Assembly (NCBI GenBank): GCA_024734495.1
Contig: JALMQS010000009.1
Span: forward strand, 62,001 to 126,000
From: Forficula auricularia
Taxonomy: Eukaryota; Arthropoda; Insecta; Dermaptera; Forficulidae
Direction: 5' to 3'
DNA: 64,000 bases
The position numbers and the translations under genes were made by a program. A model generated the notes under the pieces. It saw only the letters and a program-made list of their open reading frames with translations. It had not been told where the DNA came from and ran no database searches. Below are positions 57,000 through 64,000 of the stretch, piece by piece. Each line of letters starts with the position of its first letter. Positions within the stretch are counted from its first letter, which is position 1.

Positions 57000-57200
57000 C
57001 TAGGCCCTTGGACCAAACTCAACCAAATTTTGTATACATAATCACTGGGCTACCAAAAGACTAAAAATGCAAAAAGTAACTACCCAAAATTAGGGGAAGT
57101 CAAAAAATGAAAATCTTGGCCTTTGGACCAAACTCAACCAAATAATGTATACATCATCACCCCAGAAGTCTATAAGTTCAAAAACTAACCACCCCCAGGT
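57000..57200 (-). repeat. Two isolated cassette units
   Basis: Twice GGACCAAACTCAACCAAAT(T/A) with GTATACAT and (ACT)AACCACCC, as in families B, E and the Helitron-like elements, but with no recognisable element end. It is followed by the GC-rich GCAGCTGGTCGCTCGGCTGC. Confidence 0.65.
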
Positions 57201-57204
57201 GAAT

Positions 57205-58685
57205 TCAACAGCAGCTGGTCGCTCGGCTGCCGCATTCGCCAAACGTAGAGAGTTGTAAGATCTATATTTATTTTCAAGTATTAAGCAAATTTACAAACTT
57301 GAGGGTATAAATCTTTGTAGAAATTTGTTAGTGGCAAACTGTAGAAAGTGGAAATATTATTTTGTTCATTCCAAGTTGGAAAATCTCTGGATTAATTACT
57401 CTCATGAGAAAGGTAAAAATAAATAAATCATTATCTCATTTAACCATTGTAATTAGCTGTTTTTCTGACTCTAGAAGTATTAGAGATAATGTTCACTTAT
57501 AAATAAATATGTATTTACTTATTTAAAAACAAGAAACGTTTAAAAAGTAATATTTTTTTTATTAAAAAAAGAATTATATCTTTAGCCAAACCATAAATCA
57601 TTTTCATAGCTTTTTTTAATATAAATAACTTAAAAAAATTTCTCTTATTTAGCTAAGTTATTTTTTATTTATTATTTATTTTATTTATTTATTTATTTTT
57701 TGAAAAATTATTCCCTAATGCCTCATCTGTTTATTTTCATTTATTTTTATGTGCTTATTGCAATTAAAAAATAAAAAGTGAATGACAATTTTACACTTTC
57801 TTTTCCAAAAATTAAAAAAAAAACTTTTTTAATTACTATATACCAGACTCCGTTTCATGAATTAATGGGTTAGACATAATCATAAGAGTTTAAGTTTTCA
57901 TCACTCTTTTTTCCGATCGGGATTAGACCCGGCGAAAATTAAACCCAGCCCATGCACAGCCCACGTGCGGATTATTTTGTAAAACAAGGTTTGAGACGAA
58001 GTGGCCCACATTAAAACCATCCCATGGCTATCCCACGTTTAATCTGTCTCTGGTCTTGACCACACCTGGGCGGTGCGTGGTCTGGGTCAAAATTGAGGTT
58101 ATCAATTCATCGGAATCTTTTTTTTTATAGCTTCCAAATATAACTTATACTGCCGCCGATGACAGTGTTGCCACATTTTAAAAATTGAGAAAATTGGATA
58201 CAAAAAACGTGCATTTTAAATTACAATACCTAACATTTTTATTTCCATGAATAAATAATATTATTAAATGTTTTTGATAAAGTGATTGGGATACCTATAT
58301 ATGCTCCTTTCGGATCGGACAGGTTTTTTTTACTAATTCAATGTATACTCATAAATAATATTTGAAAAGCAATATTATTTCAAACGTCAGTAATAACAAA
58401 ATAATAATAAAACAATTTAAATAATGTTTTCATTTTGTTACTAATGTAACGTAATCGTTGTATTATAAGAAAGATAAGAAACTTTAGAGGAACAAAAATG
58501 GCATCACTGAGAGAATTATAGTGATGTTCACCGGATTCTTAAGTATCTATGATTTATTTGACTATAAGGTAATACTTAGACTCTAAATTTAGTATTTTTT
58601 CATTACATGACAAATTTTTCGAGGGATGATACTACTATCTACCATTTTTGATTTTCTATATTTTCTTTTATTGACCTCTAGGCGG
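57205..58685. other. AT-rich stretch with a GC-rich island at 57910-58085
   Basis: The island holds two related units, AAACCCAGCCCATGCACAGC (57939) and AAAACCATCCCATGGCTATC (58014), each followed by CCACGT. No coding region or known element was recognised. Confidence 0.4.
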
Positions 58686-58689
58686 GGAA

Positions 58690-58741
58690 CCCTTTGTGGA
58701 ACCCTGGTGTTCCGTGGAACCCAGATTGAGAATCACTGATC
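58690..58741 (+). mobile_element. hAT right end of the 12046 type
   Basis: GTGTTCCGTGGAACCCAGAT and TGAGAATCACTG correspond to the right end of the hAT at 12046-13028 (GGTTCCGCGGAACACACTTT, TGAGAAAAACTG). The left end is missing. Confidence 0.6.
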
Positions 58742-58744
58742 TAG

Positions 58745-60427
58745 ATATATATATATTTCAGGTTTTGAGCCCATCATCAGGAGTTAATATAGAAATCTTA
58801 ATAGAATATTAGAAACATGTGTACAGGTAAAAGTTTATTTGGGAAGAGAAGGGGTGGGAGAAAGTGAGGCCGTACAGAGAATTTTTATTTATAGAAAGAT
58901 GAAGCCAAAAGGTTTGCAAATTTGGAAATATACCTGGATTTATAAATGAAAAGAAAATGGACAAGGAAAAATACTATTAGTATTAATACTAAAGTGAAAT
59001 ATCATTTTTCTTCAGGATAGTATCTTAAGAGCCTTTTTGATGTTTTGAATAGAAACATTTTCTATAATAAATATTAGCCCTTAAAATAAAAAATAAAAAA
59101 ATCCTTGTTTGGCGCCTTCTGCGGCCGCTTAGCTCGCGGGATTCAAGATCCGACCCTGTTCGTCTCGGGTATTATCAAAGTCATAAAATGAGATTAGGAG
59201 TGAGCATGAAAGCAACAATTTACTGGATCTCTTATCAGACTTACCAATGGGTAATTTGTTCTACATAGGAGGAACGTAAACAATTTGAACTTGAATCGAA
59301 TTCTAACAAGTTCATATTACATAGATAATACGATTAAATAATAATTAATCACCGTTCTATTTTATAAATGTCTTAAAGGTTGAATACTGATATGTAAAAT
59401 TAATTCTATTATATTTGGATGTCATATATTCAGACTCTCGTATGAATGGGTTCCTCTTGACGGTAGACCAGAGTTAATGATAATGGCTGAGTGGCCTCTG
59501 CATTCCCGGATGAACAGAATGGAGACACAAAAGCGGACAAATTGATGAAAAAATATTTTATTCAATCTAAGGGCTTATTAAAGTTGAAAAGAATTTCTAA
59601 AAATCGAGATAATTCTTGCAAATGGAGCCATGCTTGAGATCGAATACGAACTCATAAAAGAGAAGTAAAAACCACTAAGCATTCAACCATTTTCTTTTTA
59701 ACAAAGATAATTAAATAGAAAGAAATTGCATATTAACGAACAAGATTTGCCATACGTTTTGAAATAAAAGGAATTGTGTTGTTTTAGAGGAGAAAATATA
59801 ATTTAAATGCCTATTTTATTGAAATTAAATTTTTTATCTTCTTTTAGAATAGGTAAAGTACCTTCAGTTAACCCTCTTAAAGTGCGATAGCTATGTGGTA
59901 CAATGCGGTTTCAATATAATGCGTCTTTAAATTCTCAGATTTTTATATTTTCATTTTAAATATATTTTTTGAAATTAAAAACATTTTATAAGAAACTATG
60001 CAAAACTTGTTTTACCATAATTTTTATGGGAGTGCGGTGGCTTTTAATATAGGAGTATTATATTGCCTCTGCTATTGTATATATGATTAGTCTTGTATAA
60101 CGAGATTTATATATCGGATCATTTCTATGGAACCTGCCATCCATGTTAAACGAGGGCCCACCCACCTAAATTAGAATGACTGCTCGCCGTGTAGCTTTAG
60201 TTTTGTAATCACTCAAAACTTTTAAGTTTTTTTTTGTTATATCATAACACGTATTTTGAGATTTCAGAAACTTGAAGAAAATTTATTCTGTTGCCAAAAT
60301 ATTTGTATTTATTTTTTAATTACTTAAAATTGCTTATATTTTTAGCATTCTAAGATAAAAAAAAGTAAAAGTTTAGAAACAACAATCGAATCATTAATTG
60401 AGAGCTCTCAATTGGTTAGAAGCTATA
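58745..60427. other. AT-rich stretch, no gene recognised
   Basis: A short GC-rich segment at 59110-59160 (GCGGCCGCTTAGCTCGCGGG, then GATTCAAGATCC) may be a decayed SINE head. Nothing else recognised. Confidence 0.35.
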
Positions 60428-60435
60428 GTCTAAGA

Positions 60436-60590
60436 CGAGGGGTGAACCGCGATTAAAATTAGGTGTACACCGTCTTTGGAATTATTTGGAATTACTTTGG
60501 AATTCATTAGATAATCTATTGTCTTCTACTTGGAAATGAAAGTGGAAGTGGAAGTAGGTGTACACGATTTTAGGTCGCGGTTCACCCTCG
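60436..60590 (-). mobile_element. hAT-like MITE, copy 5 (155 bp)
   Basis: In opposite orientation to copies 1-4. Ends CGAGGGGTGAACCGCGA and GCGGTTCACCCTCG. Flanks GTCTAAGA (60428-60435) and CTCTAAGA (60591-60598) match 7 of 8. Contains TCTACTTGGAAATGAAAGTG as in copy 4. Confidence 0.9.
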
Positions 60591-60594
60591 CTCT

Positions 60595-61318
60595 AAGAGC
60601 TATTGACCATTTCAGACGATTATTTCAGAATACAAATAACATATCCCATACTGTAGTGTGATCAGCACACACCCGAAAGTGAAACTCTTACTCTTCGAAT
60701 TCAGTCGTTTTTAGGGGTAAATGACCACTGAATATGTGTCAAAAATATTGTAAAATCTAGTCATTTCAGAATGGTTTAATTTGATTTTAGAACATTCCCA
60801 ATGACAATATTCACTATTTTGTGCGAATGGGATATAGGTCTGTTTATCTGTCTTTGATATCGTTAATTTAAAAACCGTCAATTGCATAAAAATTAAATTT
60901 TAAATTATGCACTTAAGACAAAAATTAATGGTTTTGATTCAAATCTTCCTACCAGAAGCATCTCTTTATTTAGACCTTTCTATATTTTTCTTCATTTTCT
61001 CAAAACAGCTTTATAAAGGAGGCAGTGCCCCTCTATAAAACTCACCCCCCCCCCCTCGAAAAATCGAAACTCCATTATTATGAGGCATCACTTATGTGAC
61101 TAAATTTTATTTCCCAGCTCTACAGATCATCTGCTGTTTGAATCTATTAAGACATCTCTACTACGGTTCATCTTAGCCGAGAAATGTAAGTACACATTAG
61201 AAACTATTATGAAAATCCATTTGTATTATATGTATATTCAAATTTAAAGATTTTATATTCAAATGGAACCGTTTTCACAGTAGCTTTAAGTTTTTGATAA
61301 AAATAGAATTCATATAAA
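60595..61318. other. AT-rich stretch, no gene recognised
   Basis: A C-run at about 61045-61056. Nothing else recognised. Confidence 0.4.
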
Positions 61319-61635
61319 GTAAACTCTTGTTTATCCCCGCAATCGGGTGGGAGGTAACTACACGGATAAGACAGTTCAGGGATAACCCGAAAAATAGTAA
61401 AAAAAAGGACACAAATCAACACAAGAATGCTTTTGAAAAATGTTTATTCACAGTAGAAGCAGGTTTCAAAATTTATTATTTTTCAAGTTAAACATATGTA
61501 TGTGTGCACATAGTTACATAGTTTTAAATGTTTACTTTTGCACAAAATAATCCGTCAGTAGTTGTTGTTGTTACGAGATAAAACACCTCTTCTTCAATGC
61601 GGATAATCCATCCGCGGATAAACGAGAATTTACTG
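61319..61635. mobile_element. Tigger/pogo-like MITE, ~320 bp
   Basis: The right end, in reverse complement, reads CAGTAAATTCTCGTTTATCC. The left end reads AGTAAACTCTTGTTTATCCC. ATCCGCGGAT and TCCCCGCAATCG lie just inside. Such CAGTNNA(C/T)TCTCGTTTAT ends next to TA are usual for pogo/Tigger MITEs. TA follows the right end. Confidence 0.6.
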
Positions 61636-61639
61636 TAGT

Positions 61640-62565
61640 TTATTAAGTTTTTTATGGTTCATATGTTTTAGTACCTAATATATCTATAAATATCTCTAGA
61701 TAATTCCATTAGATAGTAAAATGGTCTTTATTTGACTTTAATATTAAATTACTTCGTTACTTCCAATATTTATCAATTCTACAAAAAAGTTAGTTGATCT
61801 CTAATCGGATAACCGAAATTGAAACCTGGTGGATAATCATGCCGCCCCCCCCTCCCCTTCTAAGAAAACTCCCTAACTACGCCAATCATAAGATCTGGTC
61901 AAATCGGCTTTATTATGGAGCTCATACAAGTATATACCACAATAAATTGTACAAAAAGTTATATTTGTAATTTTCTGGAAAGATTGAAAAACGATGCTAC
62001 TTTTGACAAGGGGTGGTCATTAGAGCGGCTACCGGAGAACCGGCCCACCAGAAATTCTCCCGGTACTCCTTATGACCTGATTTATCTTTGTGTTGATTTT
62101 TTTAGTATTTTGTCTCTTTGTACTGAATTTGATATCTATGTTTTAGTGGGTATGGAATGTTCATGAGGATGAGAGGGGGTAATCAGAGCTATTTAGATTT
62201 TTTGGTATTTGATTTATTATTTAATGGAAACTGCTGGGTTGATTAGGCAAAAATTTGTTTTTTATGTTTGAAATATCATTTTAATTAGTTAATTTCTTTA
62301 TAATTAAATTGGATGAATTTATAAGAGAATAACTATGAAGATTATGAATTCGTGATAGCTGTCCTGGTCATGAATGAAGATGGCTGTGATATTAATGGAC
62401 CTTTATACAAGTCCAGTCCCCTTTATACAAGAAATATTATGGATGACTGTTGTTGAAGGGGTCAGTAAGCCTTTATGGCTGATCCTCAAAATGGCCGCCT
62501 AGCTTGTTGCACGAGAATATCGTTGTGAGGTAAAGAGCTAATGTTTTCACTTGCGGAACAATAAA
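61640..62565. other. Mixed stretch, no gene recognised
   Basis: A GC-richer piece at 62010-62090 (GGCTACCGGAGAACCGGCCC) resembles nothing identifiable. The open frame across it (61915-62166) has no family signature. Confidence 0.35.
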
Positions 62566-62568
62566 GTT

Positions 62569-63068
62569 AATTTTTACATTAACATACAGTATGGTCAAGT
62601 ATTGTAACCGTGCATGAAAAAAAGTTTTTTGCTTCGTTTTTTCGAAATATCTCAAAAACGGCTGAAACTATTTTGATTCAAAAAAATTTGCCAAACCATG
62701 GCATTTCGGTCTACAAAAATGCCCTTATAAGTGACATCGAAAAAATTATATTTTTTGGGAGATAATAACTATTTTGTCAAAATGTCTGTTAGTACAAGCG
62801 TTTCCAAATTTTTGTGGACACACTAGCTCAAAAACTAGTATGAATATCAAAACGAAATTTCACATCTAATTTTGGTGCATTGAGATTAAGAGCTGATTAG
62901 ATTTTGGTTAAAATCGGACCCAAAATTAAGGGGGCTTGAAACTTATAAGATTTTCAAACTAAAAAAAACCGATATAAATGAAATATACCATAAAATGAAC
63001 CTATAATAAAAAAAGACGTATTATTTTTTTCGGGCGTAAAAATTAGGGGGTTCAAAAAATTAGAACTA
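62569..63068 (-). mobile_element. Repeat family E, copy 6, minus strand
   Basis: Starts, on the plus strand, with ACATACAGTATGGTCAAGTA, the reverse complement of the E end. It then carries the tail (CTCAAAAACGGCTGAAACTA, CCATGGCATTTCGGTCTACA) and ends after GGGCGTAAAAATTAGGGGGT. The cassette-rich left part is missing. Confidence 0.65.
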
Positions 63069-63086
63069 TCAAAATAAGTCTTAGAG

Positions 63087-63140
63087 CAGAGATACCCAAA
63101 CGTTTTTGTCTAGTAGACCACCCTTGTTTTGGATAGACCT
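63087..63140 (+). mobile_element. hAT-like left end
   Basis: CAGAGATACCCAAACGTTTT then GACCACCC fits the CAGGGGTCCCCAAAC class of hAT termini. The right end was not found before the window edge. Confidence 0.4.
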
Positions 63141-63666
63141 CCAGCTTAAGAAAATAAAGTTTTACTTTTAAAGACATTTTAATTTATTCTAATAGTATAT
63201 TATTTAGAGAGCTCGAATAAAACATTTATTTTTATATCTCTCCTAAAAATTAAATTTATGAACCCTTCCAAAAAAGGTCAAGTGTACAAAGGGTCCCCCT
63301 TACCTCTCATTTTCGGATTTTTTAAAGAAAATAAAGTTTTACTTTTAAAGAAATTTTAATTTATTTTTTATATGTCTTCTAAAAATTAAATTTATGAACC
63401 CTTCCACTCACTAAATAAATGCTCAAGTTAATCTCTCTCGTGAACAGGTGTAGTTATCTAGTTATTTAATCTCATTATTCTCACAAATATAAATAAATTC
63501 TAATTATTCCCACAAATGTAAATAAATTAAGCCTATTGATATTTTTTATATTTAAGTTATTTTTTTCAAATTAATTCTTCTATTTTATTGTTTTTAACCT
63601 TCCGATAGGCGCACGTATCTATCAAATATGCAGCTAAATTTTTTCTTTCCTTATCTTGAAAATTAG

Positions 63667-63804
63667 ATGCTCTTGGAAGCCGCCCTCTTTTCTACCCTCT
63701 TTTCTCGAGGCCACCATACCTCAGTACTAGCCACAACTTTCTACGGTGAACATAAGAACAAGAAATACGTGTTTTGTACTCCAGAAATACACGCGCCCAT
63801 CCCT
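63667..63804 (+). CDS. Candidate internal exon of an unidentified host gene (partial)
   Basis: 138 bp (46 codons exactly) open in one frame, beginning MLLEAALFSTLFSRGHHTSV and ending EIHAPIP. It is preceded by a pyrimidine tract and TTAG (63639-63666) and followed at once by GTAAGT (63805), a consensus donor. Codon use is GC-richer than any neighbouring open frame, and there is no link to a repeat. Internal residues include TTFYGEHKNKKYVFCTPE. The protein family is not recognised, and the remaining exons lie outside the window or were not seen. If real, it implies a plus-strand gene whose intron continues past the right edge. Chance is not excluded. Confidence 0.4.
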
Positions 63805-63904
63805 GTAAGTTTTTTAAATCTTTTATTTTATATGATTTGTTGTCAGATTTGTAATTCATTCATAATTTGCACTAGATTAGAAATTAAATAGAATTGTATG
63901 TGCA

Positions 63905-64000
63905 CAGGGCCGTATTTCTAAATAGGATAAGTAGGTTGCAGCTTAGAGCGGCAAATTTTCAGGGGCGGCAGTTTGGCAATTTATTTAATAGTTGAAATGA
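63905..64000 (+). mobile_element. hAT-like left end, cut by window edge
   Basis: CAGGGCCGTATTTCTAAATA followed by GCGGCA and GGGGCGGCAG has the CAGGGCCG start and GGCGGC inner motif of a common hAT type. It continues past base 64000. Confidence 0.45.

Noticed and set aside
58762..58780. Fifth hammerhead-like core (CTGATGA ... AAAAC, minus strand)
   Set aside because: CTGATGA is canonical, but no stem II separates it from the second block and GAAAC is not kept.
59099..59165. SINE head
   Set aside because: GATTCAAGATCC is a poor B box and no A box or tail was found.
61915..62166. 83-codon plus-strand frame starting MELIQVYT
   Set aside because: No splice-like borders, no family signature, mixed composition.

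Overview
This is a gene-poor, strongly AT-rich stretch of an arthropod nuclear genome, most likely an insect. Evidence: DD34D mariner and Tc1-like transposase remains, Jockey-type and RTE-type LINE ends, ZBED5/SCAND3-like hAT remains, AT-target elements ending in CTAG (Helitron type), tRNA-derived SINEs and microsatellites. No bacterial-style operon and no intact long ORF is present. Species and order cannot be told from the sequence. Functions below are read from translated motifs and terminal repeats by eye; no database was searched. || Layout. 1-2.3 kb: a 2 kb foldback element carrying a 5'-truncated LINE in one arm, then a helix-turn-helix transposase scrap. 3.5-7.2 kb: foldback elements, a perfect 48-bp-arm hairpin, the first copy of a small hAT-like MITE, and a TA-flanked palindromic element with a nested palindrome. 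7.2-12 kb: mostly featureless AT-rich DNA plus one non-autonomous hAT. 12-17.5 kb: a hAT with transposase remains and an exact 8-bp target duplication, two minus-strand LINE 3' halves, a TA-MITE, a palindromic element and an internally deleted mariner. 20-24 kb: a LINE ORF1 remnant, MITE copies 2 and 3, and a 480-bp palindrome with hammerhead-like cores. 24.8-33.4 kb: repeated copies of a ~0.7-0.85 kb family (called E here), a Helitron-like element broken by a hAT that itself carries another Helitron-like element, and 148-bp and 103-bp tandem arrays. 33.4-42 kb: a possible solo LTR, SINEs, a second 145-bp array, a Tigger/pogo-like element, and an inverted duplication around a Tc1 fragment. 42-52.3 kb: a G-rich Helitron end, palindromic elements, LINE 3' ends and a full-length but broken mariner. 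53-64 kb: an RTE-type LINE, more hAT and E copies, MITE copy 5, and at the right edge one 138-bp open exon-like segment (63667-63804) with plausible splice sites. That segment is the only candidate host coding sequence seen. || How the parts relate. Most of the window is nested transposon debris. Three themes recur. First, at least a dozen foldback elements have arms of 40-800 bp. Second, one ~110-bp cassette recurs inside elements with different ends: TA-MITEs, family E and CTAG-ending elements. Third, five copies of one 125-292 bp hAT-like MITE occur, four with matching 8-bp target duplications, and its interior has expanded into a minisatellite in one copy. Nothing here looks like a working enzyme system. 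The interesting material is repeat architecture, hammerhead-like cores and the lone exon.
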